From Algoriphagus sp. Y33 (lineage in GTDB: Bacteria > Bacteroidota > Bacteroidia > Cytophagales > Cyclobacteriaceae): a DNA stretch of 64,000 nucleotides. Positions 1 through 8,561 of this stretch are shown piece by piece; position 1 is the stretch's first letter, and each line of letters starts with the position of its first letter. The position numbers were made by a program, and so were the translations under genes. The notes beneath the pieces were generated by a model, which saw only the letters and a list, made by a program, of their open reading frames with translations, did not search any database and was not told the DNA's origin. The stretch is taken from positions 2,852,001-2,916,000 of the forward strand of contig NZ_CP061947.1 of the NCBI RefSeq assembly GCF_014838715.1. The letters are read 5' to 3'.

Positions 1-311
1 CTTGCCCTGAAGTAATCTGATCGTGATTCCACAAAACAGATTGCTTCGTTCGTGCCTCACTCGCAATGACGTAACTAACCCGTCATTGCGAAGGGCATCA
101 TTATACATAATTTCACTCCAGTCATCTTTCCCTGAAGCAATCTCTTCTTAAGAAAAACAGATTGCCGCACTCCTCCGTCGTTCGCAATGACGACCTATTC
201 AATTCCACTTCTGTGCCAGTCAAAAATAACTATAACAGCACGTTAGGGCTAAAAAATCAAAAATCTCAAGTTATCTACCGAACGTTTTTGTCCGCTTGCG
301 GTCAAACCATC
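1..311. repeat. Intergenic stretch with GTCATTGCGA-type repeats
   Basis: No gene is supported here. The stretch holds at least two copies of a dispersed palindromic repeat. One (38-71) reads from AGATTGCTTCG to CTCGCAATGACG and is followed at 81-90 by the inverted start CGTCATTGCG. The other spans about 126-192, from GAAGCAATCTC to CGCAATGACG. The same module recurs at 1562-1590, 11138-11345, 13762-13830, 15330-15680 and 47822-47857. A reading frame across 162-557 is only the shadow of these repeats and of the neighbouring gene. Confidence 0.75.
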
Positions 312-1526
312 TTATGGATAAAGCAAATACTTCAGCCTCATTTCCTTATATGCGGTAAGCTCAGGCTCCCAACCCGCCCTAATGGTTTCCATAGGAACAT
401 CGTCAATAATCTGCTGCCTGAAATCCCCTCTACCGATCTGCATTTCAATCGTATTCATCTGATTACTCAGCTTGGAGTCAAAAAACTTCTCCTTCTCAGG
501 ACTGGCTTTATAGAGTTCGCGTATCCAGTCAAAATTGATCTGTCCGCTTTTTCTTAGTAGCTCTGTATCGTACTCCCGCAAGTCAATTCCATAGCAAACC
601 TGATCCATAAATAAGGGTGTCTCAGCCATGCCTTTGATGCCCACTGGAATAAAGCTGAAGTCATAAATGTCTTTGTAAGCAGGACTTCCCAAAACTGTAA
701 ATGGAAAATAAGTACCCCGTCCAAGGTTGATGTAAGTACCTTCAAACATACACAGACTTGGGTAGAGCAATACAGACTGTGGGGTATTCAAATTTGGGGA
801 TGGACTTACCGGCAACTCGTAGGGCATATCATGCGCATAATTTGCCACTGGAATCACTTGGATGTCAGCCTTTACTTTATTGGCTAACCAACCTTCCCCG
901 TTTGCCATCATTGCAAATTCACCTACGGTAAGCCCATGAGCCATGGGAATCGGAAACATTCCAATACCGGATTTATACTTCATATCCAGTACAGGCCCAT
1001 CGATCAGGTACCCATTGGGATTTGGTCGATCCAAAATCAACAGTTGCTTGCTGTTCTCCTCACAGGCTTCCATCAATCGAACCAACGCATTTATATTCGT
1101 ATAAAATCGAACGCCCACATCCTGCAGATCATAGATCAGAATATCCACATCCGCCAAATCTTCGGTACTCGGCTTATTCTTTCTGCCATAAAGCGATATG
1201 ATTGGAATGCCTGTTTGCTCATCCATAGCATCACTTACCTTGGCACCTGCACTGGCATCTCCACGGAAACCATGCTCCGGACCAAAAACTTTCACAATGT
1301 TGATTCCCAGATTCTGCAAACTATCCACCAGATGGGTTTTGCCGATGATGGAAGTCTGATTGGCTAGCACCGCTACCCTTTTACCTTCCAATAATGGCAG
1401 GTACAATTCAGTTTGCTCAGCACCCGTTTTGATTTCTTGCTGGGGTTCTTCAGTTTGATTTGCCGGAAGTTGTGTGGTACAAAAGCAAAGGAGTATGCTC
1501 AGCGCAAAAAGTGAAATGTATTTCAT
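312..1526 (-). CDS. NamZ/DUF1343 family exo-beta-N-acetylmuramidase-like lipoprotein
   Basis: This 404-residue protein matches the DUF1343 (NamZ) family, whose characterised member removes N-acetylmuramic acid from the non-reducing end of peptidoglycan fragments. Typical family stretches are visible: VAVLANQTS near residue 50, the GPEHGFRGDASAG motif near 82-95, DILIYDLQDVGVRFYT near 128-143, and DRPNPNG near 165-171. The N-terminus is hydrophobic with Cys14 and Cys16 followed by a polar Gln/Glu-rich linker, so it is probably a lipoprotein, although the lipobox is not canonical. Length is normal for the family. It stands alone, downstream of the permease cluster on the same strand. A role in cell-wall recycling is inferred from the family only. 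Confidence 0.88.
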   Translation of the reverse strand: MKYISLFALSILLCFCTTQLPANQTEEPQQEIKTGAEQTELYLPLLEGKRVAVLANQTSIIGKTHLVDSLQNLGINIVKVFGPEHGFRGDASAGAKVSDAMDEQTGIPIISLYGRKNKPSTEDLADVDILIYDLQDVGVRFYTNINALVRLMEACEENSKQLLILDRPNPNGYLIDGPVLDMKYKSGIGMFPIPMAHGLTVGEFAMMANGEGWLANKVKADIQVIPVANYAHDMPYELPVSPSPNLNTPQSVLLYPSLCMFEGTYINLGRGTYFPFTVLGSPAYKDIYDFSFIPVGIKGMAETPLFMDQVCYGIDLREYDTELLRKSGQINFDWIRELYKASPEKEKFFDSKLSNQMNTIEMQIGRGDFRQQIIDDVPMETIRAGWEPELTAYKEMRLKYLLYP

Positions 1527-1739
1527 GGGTCTGGAAATTAAAACTTAAGTCTTGCAAAAATACGTCATTGAGAGGGACGAAGCAATCCAAAACACTAGCG
1601 ACGGGATTGCCACTCCCCGTTCCTCGGATACCGATGACGGTTTCCAAAATATCACCGTGGTCTGTGACTCCACAGAGAGGGCTCCCCGCAATGCCGCGGT
1701 CATAAAATCCGAAATCAAATGTCTCAAATCCGCAATCCC
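1527..1739. repeat. Intergenic repeats between NamZ gene and permease 1
   Basis: This gap contains a GTCATTG...GAAGCAATC repeat at 1562-1590 and a degenerate copy of the GGTCTGTG/CACAGACC hairpin at about 1659-1678 (TCTGTG ... CACAGA stem). Reading frames crossing it on both strands look like products of the repeats rather than genes. Confidence 0.65.
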
Positions 1740-4103
1740 CTACTCGCTCTTGATCGCCTTCACGGGATTGGAGTTGGCGGCTTTGAGAGATTGGAGGGTT
1801 ACTGTCAAGAATGCAACGCCAAGAATAGTCACCGCAGCAAGGGGAATAAACCACCACTCAAAATTAATCTTGAATTGATACCCCGAAAGCCAATCCTGCA
1901 TCAGCCAAAAAGCTATACCCGATCCTACCAAAATTGAGATGGACACAATCAGTATAAATTCCTTGTTGATCACTTGCAGGATGGCAAAGGTGGAAGCTCC
2001 TAGCACCTTGCGAATTCCGATTTCCTTGGTCTTTTGTTCTGCGATATGTGCCGAAAGTCCCAACAATCCCAAACAGGAAATCAAGATGGTCAGGATACTG
2101 AAGTATTGAGCCAAATCCCTCAATCGCACATCTTCCTGATACAGTCGGGCATAATTCTCATCCATAAAACTGTACTCAAATGGGAATTCTGGATTAAGGT
2201 TGGTGGCAACATTTTCCAAGTAGGTAATCGTTTCCTGAATATTTGCTGTATTGACTTTTACATACCCCTGCCAGGTATTTGCAGGGTCTAAGAGAAAAAT
2301 TGCAGGAGCAACATTCTGACGAAAACTTTCAAAATGAAAATCCTTCACCACGCCGGTTATGGATCGTTCATCTCCCCACATTCTAAAAAATTCGCTCCCT
2401 TCATGATCCTGATTCATCAAATCCATGGCAGTCTGATTTAGAATCGCACCTGAAACTGAATCCGCCCCGTGGGCCAAATCAAAATCCCTACCCTTGACCA
2501 GTTGCAAACCGGCTGTTTTTAAAAAGTCATAATCCACCCGGATAATCTCAAAAAGCGCCGAGTTTTCCGGGTCTTTCCCCTCCCATTGTACCCCGCCCGT
2601 ATTTGAGTTTCTGCCCAGAAAACCAAAGGAGGAACGACTCACAGCTTCTATGTTTTCGTTTTTCTCAAGCTCCGTTTTAAATACATCAAAATTCTCCAAA
2701 AGCTTTCCTTCCAAAGGAATCTGAATCAACTGATCCTTGGAATAGCCCAGGTCCTGGTCCATCACAAAATTGATTTGCTGATAGACAACCAAAGTAGAAA
2801 CGATCAGGATGGTTGCCAAGATAAACTGAAATAACACCAAGCCTTTTCTGGCTAGTACAACCCCTTTTCCGGATTTGGTGAAGGATCGGAAAACAGTCAC
2901 AACTTTGGTAGCAGAAAGGTAAAAAGCCGGATAGCTGCCCGCTACGATGCCTGTAAACAAAATAATACCGAATAATTGCACCCAGAAAAACAACGAACCA
3001 TAAGGAACAGACATGATCTTCCCAGTCAAATTATTGAATAAAGGCAAGGTCACCTGAACCAACAGTAGTGCTATAATTCCAGAAAAAAGTGTGATCAATA
3101 AGGACTCAGACATAAACTGCATCACCAGCGAACTCTTATCAGCTCCTGCTACTTTTCGCACCCCAACTTCCTTGGCTCTTTTTTGGGATTTGGCCGTGCT
3201 GAGGTTCATAAAATTGATGCAGGCGATAATCAATACGAACAGCCCAATCATCGCAAAAAGCTTTACGTTTTTGATGCGCCCTTCTACCAAGAGACCATCT
3301 TTCCATTGACCATGGAGATAGAGGTCCGCCAAAGGATATGTAAAGAGCCGAACATTGGATTCCTCATTTCTCTCCGCGATGTAATTTTCTATACTTGCTG
3401 AAAACACCTCAGGATCAGTACCCTTTCTCAGTTTTATGATGGTGTTTGGACCATTATTCCCCCAATCTGCCAGCCAATCGTTTTCTTGAAAAAACAGGGC
3501 ATAGGGTAATAAATAATCAAACTGTAAGGAAGAGCTTTCCGGCAGATCCTTCAAAACTCCCTGAACTATAAAGTTTTTTGAATCCGTTCCTTGCCTGATT
3601 TCCACTCCCTCACCTACTACATCGGTTATTCCAAATAAGGAAATCGCCCCCTTTTCAGTCAACACCACATGGTTGTTTTCAGTAAGCATTCGATCTAGGT
3701 TACCTTGCACCACCTCATACTGATAAATCTGAAGTAAGTCAGGCATGGCATATAGACCGTCCAACTTGATCCTTTTATCTTTTTGAATGAAAAGTTGCGT
3801 CTGCGACCAAGTATAGGTCGAGGCCAATTCCACTTCGGAAAGTGTCTCTTTCATACTTTCTGCCAAAACCCCAGGCGTGGAAGTGGTGGTGAAAATATCC
3901 ATCCCATAGCTCTGATGCTCCATCACCCGATAGATTTGATCCAACTCCTTAAAATCACGGTTTACCTTCAATTCTGAATTAACCCAAAGTCCGATCAATA
4001 TAGCTGCCCAAAGCCCCAATGACAGGCCAAATAGATTGATAAAAAAAGTGAGTTTGTGCTTGGCAAAACCTCTAAAGGCAATTTTAAAGTAGTTCTTTAT
4101 CAT
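1740..4103 (-). CDS. FtsX/MacB-type ABC transporter permease (permease 1)
   Basis: This 787-residue inner-membrane permease has the double-FtsX architecture common in Bacteroidota. There is one N-terminal membrane helix (about residues 18-42), a MacB-like periplasmic domain, a first FtsX domain (about 280-400) with the signature ACINFMNLSTAKS and EVGVRKVAGA, a further helix, a second periplasmic domain, and a C-terminal FtsX domain (about 660-787) with EIGIRKVLGAS. It would pair with an ATPase and a membrane-fusion protein for export or extraction of an envelope substrate; only one ATPase (14002-14697) and one fusion protein (15725-16972) are encoded nearby. A candidate sigma-54 promoter lies at 4174-4189. 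It is clearly the intact paralogue of the truncated gene at 7864-8490. The substrate is unknown. Confidence 0.9.
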   Translation of the reverse strand: MIKNYFKIAFRGFAKHKLTFFINLFGLSLGLWAAILIGLWVNSELKVNRDFKELDQIYRVMEHQSYGMDIFTTTSTPGVLAESMKETLSEVELASTYTWSQTQLFIQKDKRIKLDGLYAMPDLLQIYQYEVVQGNLDRMLTENNHVVLTEKGAISLFGITDVVGEGVEIRQGTDSKNFIVQGVLKDLPESSSLQFDYLLPYALFFQENDWLADWGNNGPNTIIKLRKGTDPEVFSASIENYIAERNEESNVRLFTYPLADLYLHGQWKDGLLVEGRIKNVKLFAMIGLFVLIIACINFMNLSTAKSQKRAKEVGVRKVAGADKSSLVMQFMSESLLITLFSGIIALLLVQVTLPLFNNLTGKIMSVPYGSLFFWVQLFGIILFTGIVAGSYPAFYLSATKVVTVFRSFTKSGKGVVLARKGLVLFQFILATILIVSTLVVYQQINFVMDQDLGYSKDQLIQIPLEGKLLENFDVFKTELEKNENIEAVSRSSFGFLGRNSNTGGVQWEGKDPENSALFEIIRVDYDFLKTAGLQLVKGRDFDLAHGADSVSGAILNQTAMDLMNQDHEGSEFFRMWGDERSITGVVKDFHFESFRQNVAPAIFLLDPANTWQGYVKVNTANIQETITYLENVATNLNPEFPFEYSFMDENYARLYQEDVRLRDLAQYFSILTILISCLGLLGLSAHIAEQKTKEIGIRKVLGASTFAILQVINKEFILIVSISILVGSGIAFWLMQDWLSGYQFKINFEWWFIPLAAVTILGVAFLTVTLQSLKAANSNPVKAIKSE

Positions 4104-4576
4104 ATCTGAGCGAAATAGGGTGAAAAACTAGTACGTGTTTTATCTATAGAGATGCTTATTGACCCTGAACAGTTGCATAGCTAATGCCAATCCATCAAAA
4201 AAGCCACCTATCCATAACCAAGGGGTTTTATCGAGAATGCTGCTTGTCCGCATTTGATGGATTTTGCACGATTTCGGACGAAACCCGATTATTTCCGTGG
4301 ACGCTCAGAGTGAACAAAACGAAATCACAACCTTTGTTTGTTTCGCACAAACCATTCCCCCAACCATCGTCCCCCTCCGTGGTCTATGACCCACAGACCA
4401 CTGTCCAAACCACGCCCCAACTATATTCTGCGTACCTAATATCATTCAGTATTTCTACCTGACTAGCATTATTTCGGTCTGTAAAAACACTTACCGGTTT
4501 ATTCCGGTCTGTGAGAAACAGACCGTGGATAGGGAAAATTTCCTGAACCTTTCTTCAGCTGTCCAGTAAAACTACT
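4104..4576. repeat. Intergenic region with promoter candidate and hairpin repeats
   Basis: The 473-bp gap between divergent genes holds a candidate sigma-54 site (4174-4189, minus strand) and two hairpins of the GGTCTGTG/CACAGACC family. These are 4381-4399 (GGTCTATG ... CACAGACC, one mismatch) and 4505-4525 (CGGTCTGT, 5-nt loop, ACAGACCG). A reading frame at 4184-4462 has no recognisable product and runs across the repeats, so I do not call it. Confidence 0.7.
4174..4189 (-). promoter_or_regulatory. Candidate sigma-54 -24/-12 promoter for permease 1
   Basis: On the minus strand this reads TGGCATTAGCTATGCA. Compared with the sigma-54 consensus TGGCAC-N5-TTGCW it keeps the invariant GG and GC dinucleotides at the right 10-nt spacing, as well as TGGCA and TGCA. 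The start of permease 1 lies about 60 nt beyond the expected transcription start. A sigma-54 activator gene (17302-18690) belongs to the same region. This is pattern matching by eye, not a scored hit. Confidence 0.5.
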
Positions 4577-5002
4577 ATGAAGGTTTTAGTGTTACTTTTT
4601 TTCGCGATGTTGAGTTCTGGACTGTATGCTCAGGCAGTGATAGTGAATCCGGATGGTACTCATTCGGTGGTTCTTGGTCATGGTGACAGCAAAATTATAG
4701 TTAATCCCAATGGAACCCACTCTGTCATCATGGGTTCGGGAACCAACAAAATCATAGTAAATCCCGACGGCACTCACTCTCCGATTATGGGTGAGGGAAA
4801 CTCTAAAATCATTGTAAATCCAAACGGAACCCATTCCATTCTATTCTCACCGGATAATTCCCAGCAAGTGGTTGCAAAGCCTAATTCAGCATACCAACCC
4901 ATTATCATTAAAAAACGGGGAACCAAAATGATCATCCTACCTGACGGTTCCGTAATTCATTTCAAGAAGGTAAAGAAGAAAAAATCAAAGTCTAAAACTT
5001 AA
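4577..5002 (+). CDS. Secreted protein with four 19-residue NP(D/N)GTHS repeats
   Basis: I do not recognise this 141-residue protein. It starts with a clear signal peptide (hydrophobic core 3-16, likely cleavage after Tyr-Ala-Gln near 19). Four tandem 19-residue units follow, with NPDGTHS or NPNGTHS at residues 24, 43, 62 and 81, each followed by V/P/I-rich and GxGxxK text. A degenerate relative (ILPDGSVIHF) lies near 120, and the protein ends in a very basic tail (KKVKKKKSKSK). The units alternate D/N/D/N and use different synonymous codons for the same residues, which suggests old repeats kept by selection on the protein. It is the only plus-strand gene inside the permease cluster. A surface or periplasmic binding role is a guess. 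Confidence 0.75.
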   Translation: MKVLVLLFFAMLSSGLYAQAVIVNPDGTHSVVLGHGDSKIIVNPNGTHSVIMGSGTNKIIVNPDGTHSPIMGEGNSKIIVNPNGTHSILFSPDNSQQVVAKPNSAYQPIIIKKRGTKMIILPDGSVIHFKKVKKKKSKSKT

Positions 5003-5338
5003 AAAACCGTCAAATAGTCCCTTCCTCCAAATAATAATCCTTTAGCCAAGGAAGATGATTGTGATCTAAAATGGGTAAGAGGATTATTTTCTTACCAGTC
5101 CCATCAGGACGATTCATATTCTTACCAGCCATTTCAATCGCTGGATTAGTTAATGGAAATATGATCCGGCAAAGTCCCGTAGGGACGGACGATACCTATT
5201 CCAACTCTTCAAAAAATAACTCCAGTGAAAAAGACGACCTGCCACACTAATGTCAATTCTGTTTCTTCTATTCCATTTTAAAATTTCTGGTCAAGCAGTG
5301 CTACCAAATTCCTTCTTCTCTTGTAATGCTTTTTTATC
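5003..5338. other. Intergenic stretch with a short palindrome
   Basis: Convergent gene ends flank this 336-bp stretch. The only structure I see is the palindrome GTCCCGTAGGGAC near 5174-5186. No hairpin followed by a T-run and no reading frame with a recognisable product is present. Confidence 0.5.
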
Positions 5339-7765
5339 TTACTCGCTTTTCAAACTCTTTACCGGATTTACGATTGCAGCAGCTATTGCTTGATAACTAA
5401 CAGTCAGTAGAGCGATTGCCAAAGTCAAAATTCCAGCAATCAAGAATACAAAGATCCCCAGCTCAATTCTGAAAGCAAAGCTTGCAAGCCAACTATCCAT
5501 CGCAAACCAAGCGATGGGCACAGCTATGGCAAAAGCGACAGCAACTAACTTGGCGAAATTGACAGAAAGTAAAAGCACAATACTTCCCACTGAGGCTCCC
5601 AAGACTTTGCGTACGCCGATCTCTTTGGTTCGGAGAAAAGCAGTATAGGCAGCCAAACCAAAGAGGCCAATGCAGGCTATTAGGATTGCCAAAATGGAAA
5701 ATACAACTAAAATCTGACCCGAAACGCGTTCTCTTTGATAAAGGTGAGCCAAATCACTGTCCAGAAAAAAATAGGTGATCGGACTTCCGTCCGAAAGTTG
5801 GGTCCATTTGGATTCCAAACCGTTAACCACCTCTACCTGTTGGTCTGAATTGAATTTGACAGAAAGAAAATTTGGATTACTCCGGGGATTATCAACGTGA
5901 AACATGGCCAACGGAGTAACCCGGGAATGGAGTGATTCAAAATTGAAATCAGCCACCACTCCAACAACAGAGAACTCGACCTCTTGTCTTTGACCATTGA
6001 TATCTGTACTGGTCCTAAGTCTTTGCCCTATGGGACTTTTTCCACCAAAAAATATCTTTACTGCTTCAGTGTTTAGAATCAGGGAAAGTGAATCATTGAA
6101 ATTCTCATCAAAAACCCTCCCCTCCAAAGGTTGAATTCCAAAGGTTTGGAAAAAATAATCATCCCCGGCAAAACTTTTTGCTGTTAACACGTCTCCCCCT
6201 CCGGGTTTGACAAATTGAACTCCCACACTGCCTCTTCCAGGTACGCTACTGGATACACTCACAGATTGCACTCCGGGCAGTTTTTCTATCTCTTTTTTGA
6301 GAACTTCGCTTGTTTTCTGGATTCCAAATCGATCCAACACAAGTACATTTTCTTTTTGAAAACCCAAGCTGGTGGATTGGATAAAGTTGAGCTGACTATT
6401 AATGACTAAAGTACCGGAAATCAGCATGATGGCAATTGAAAATTGAAAAACAACCAGTCCATTTCGAAGCCAATTCCCCTTTCCTGACATTTCCAACTTT
6501 CCTTTCAGAATACTGATCGTACTGAGTTTCGAAATATGAAAGGCGGGATAATATCCAGCCAACAGTCCAACGATAGCTCCAAATCCCAAAAGAATTGGAA
6601 GAAAAATCAGAATGGATTCAAAATCAATTTTCAGGGATTTTTCCGCAAGATCATTGAAAAGCGGCAAAGCCAAATTTACAAGTACAATGCCAAAAGCCAG
6701 AGAAATAAAAGTCAAAACAAGAGCTTCAAGCAAAAATTGTGTAATGATTTGGCTTCGATCTGATCCCATTGCTTTTCTAACCCCTACTTCCCGAGCCCGA
6801 TCTGCTGATCGAGCCGTTGCCAGGTTTATGAAATTAATACAGGCCAAAATGAGAATAAAAACCGCGATGGAAATAAAAATATAGACGTATAGGTAATTGC
6901 CGTTTACCCGCATCTCCGATTCAAAATCTGAATGCAGATGAACAGTAGTTATAGGTTGTAGGAAATATCGATAGCCATTTCCTGCAGCGGTGTAATCCGC
7001 AAAAGAGACACCCAATTCCCGTTCTATTTGACCTGCTGCATACTTGGAAACCAAGTCTGGAATCTGGCTTTCCACCTCCGAAGAATTGACTTCCGGGGTA
7101 AGTTTCAAATAAGTATAGGAAGAAAACCCGGTAAAATTTTCCTGATCCAATCCCGGAAAAGAAATGGACGAAAAAAGGAAATCAAACTTTAAGTGGGAAT
7201 TGTCCGGCACATTCACCATCACTGCCGAAACTTCAAAATCCAACCCAAAAATTTCAAAAGATTTACCTATCGGGTTTTCTGATTTGTATAGTCGTTGGGC
7301 AGCGGTCTGGGTCAGTACAACTGTGTTTGGCTTGGCCAAAGCTTCATCCTGTGGTGCCCCAAGAAGAATTTCAAAATCAAATATCCGAAAAAAGTTAGAA
7401 TCAGCAGCTGCCCCAAATTTCTCATCAAACTTTTGATCCCCTACCTCAATCACTATGGAATTTCCCAATCCAAATACACGGGTAGATTCTTCCACTCCTT
7501 TGATTTCTTCCGCAAAAACCTCCGAGAAGCTATCAGGGATGACCGCATAGAAGTTGGTATGATCGGGATAAATCCGCTCTAATGCTACACGATATATGTT
7601 TTCATGACCCGGAATAAACTTATCATAAGAAAGTTCATCTTTCACGTGAAGCATGATCAATATGCAACACATAAAACCAAGTGTAAGCCCAAGTACATTT
7701 ATAACTGAGTAAACCTTATTTTTCCGGAGATTCCTTAATGCGATTTTCAGATAATTTCTATACAT
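5339..7765 (-). CDS. FtsX/MacB-type ABC transporter permease (permease 2)
   Basis: This 808-residue double-FtsX permease has an N-terminal helix at about residues 20-42 and a first FtsX domain around 290-400 with ACINFINLATARS and EVGVRKAMGS. A helix and a second MacB-like periplasmic domain follow, then a C-terminal FtsX domain around 675-808 with EIGVRKVLGAS. It is more diverged from permease 1 than the truncated copy is. It lies downstream of the truncated permease on the same strand with 98 bp between them. Export of an envelope substrate is inferred from the family; nothing in the sequence identifies the cargo. Confidence 0.9.
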   Translation of the reverse strand: MYRNYLKIALRNLRKNKVYSVINVLGLTLGFMCCILIMLHVKDELSYDKFIPGHENIYRVALERIYPDHTNFYAVIPDSFSEVFAEEIKGVEESTRVFGLGNSIVIEVGDQKFDEKFGAAADSNFFRIFDFEILLGAPQDEALAKPNTVVLTQTAAQRLYKSENPIGKSFEIFGLDFEVSAVMVNVPDNSHLKFDFLFSSISFPGLDQENFTGFSSYTYLKLTPEVNSSEVESQIPDLVSKYAAGQIERELGVSFADYTAAGNGYRYFLQPITTVHLHSDFESEMRVNGNYLYVYIFISIAVFILILACINFINLATARSADRAREVGVRKAMGSDRSQIITQFLLEALVLTFISLAFGIVLVNLALPLFNDLAEKSLKIDFESILIFLPILLGFGAIVGLLAGYYPAFHISKLSTISILKGKLEMSGKGNWLRNGLVVFQFSIAIMLISGTLVINSQLNFIQSTSLGFQKENVLVLDRFGIQKTSEVLKKEIEKLPGVQSVSVSSSVPGRGSVGVQFVKPGGGDVLTAKSFAGDDYFFQTFGIQPLEGRVFDENFNDSLSLILNTEAVKIFFGGKSPIGQRLRTSTDINGQRQEVEFSVVGVVADFNFESLHSRVTPLAMFHVDNPRSNPNFLSVKFNSDQQVEVVNGLESKWTQLSDGSPITYFFLDSDLAHLYQRERVSGQILVVFSILAILIACIGLFGLAAYTAFLRTKEIGVRKVLGASVGSIVLLLSVNFAKLVAVAFAIAVPIAWFAMDSWLASFAFRIELGIFVFLIAGILTLAIALLTVSYQAIAAAIVNPVKSLKSE

Positions 7766-7836
7766 ACTGAAGGGAACTTTAAAATGTAACTAAACACTAC
7801 CTCATTGTCATTTTCTTCAAGAAAAACCTCCGCCGT

Positions 7837-7856
7837 GGTCTGTGTCTCCATAGACC
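7837..7856. repeat. GGTCTGTG hairpin repeat at the truncation point of a permease
   Basis: The stretch reads GGTCTGTG, a TCTC loop, then CATAGACC, a near-perfect 8-bp stem. It is one of about seven copies in the efflux region and lies only 8 bp downstream of the stop codon of the truncated permease at 7864, so it marks or caused the breakpoint. Confidence 0.7.
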
Positions 7857-7863
7857 TCATTAT

Positions 7864-8490
7864 TTAGACCTGATACTTAAAAACTCCATAAGGCAGAATA
7901 TAATCGAACTGTAAAGATGAGGAAGCAGGCAAATCGCGTTGTACGCCCTGAATGATATAATTCTCCAAATCAGTCCCCTTTGGAATCTCTACTCCTTCAC
8001 CGAGTACATCAGTTCTTCCAAAAAGTGAAGTTGCTGCTTTCTCAATCAAAACCAAATGGTTGTTTTCTGTCAGCATGCGGTTGCGATCACCTTCTACCAC
8101 GTCATACTGAAGAATCTGCAGTAAATCCGGCATGGCATAAATTCCAGACAGTTTAATTCGCCGGTCCTCCTGGATGAAAAGCTGTTTCTGAATCCAGATA
8201 TATGTTGAGGCATATTCTATCTCAGAAGGATTCTCATTTATATTCTCCGCCCATACCCCCTGTGTAGAGCCGGTAGTGAATATACCAGCTCCATGCCGCT
8301 GTTGCTCCTTTATTCTATAAATCCGGTCTACGTCCGCAAATTCCCTACTGACATTGAGTTCAGAATCTACCCAAAGACCGATCAAATTCGCCGCCCATAG
8401 ACCCAGAGACAATCCAGATAGATTGATAAAAAAGGTGAGTCTATGCTTTGCAAAGCCTCTCAATGCAATTTTTAGATAGGTTTTAAGCAT
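7864..8490 (-). pseudogene. Truncated ABC permease, N-terminal quarter only
   Basis: The 208-residue reading frame matches the first quarter of permease 1 nearly position by position. Shared stretches include FFINLxGLSLGLWAA, MPDLLQI, MLTENNH and SSSLQFDY. The match stops around residue 202 (ILPYGVF versus LLPYALF) and a TAA follows within a few codons. All FtsX transmembrane domains are missing, so it cannot form a transport channel; a full member has about 790 residues. It is probably a relic of a tandem duplication followed by deletion. A hairpin repeat lies just past the stop. The start codon and the first helix are intact, so a membrane-anchored fragment could still be made. Confidence 0.85.
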
Positions 8491-8561
8491 TTTCTTTTTG
8501 CGAAACCACGCAAACTTCTTGGTTTTTGTCTCTTATCTCTTGATTCTATTATCTTGATACT

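Noticed and set aside
162..557. 131-residue plus-strand reading frame at the window start
   Set aside because: It runs across repeat DNA and antisense to the NamZ gene, and has no recognisable protein character.
4577..5002. Repeat protein gene as a CRISPR-like or minisatellite artefact
   Set aside because: The units are in-frame coding repeats of 57 nt with synonymous differences and a signal peptide, not identical DNA repeats with spacers.
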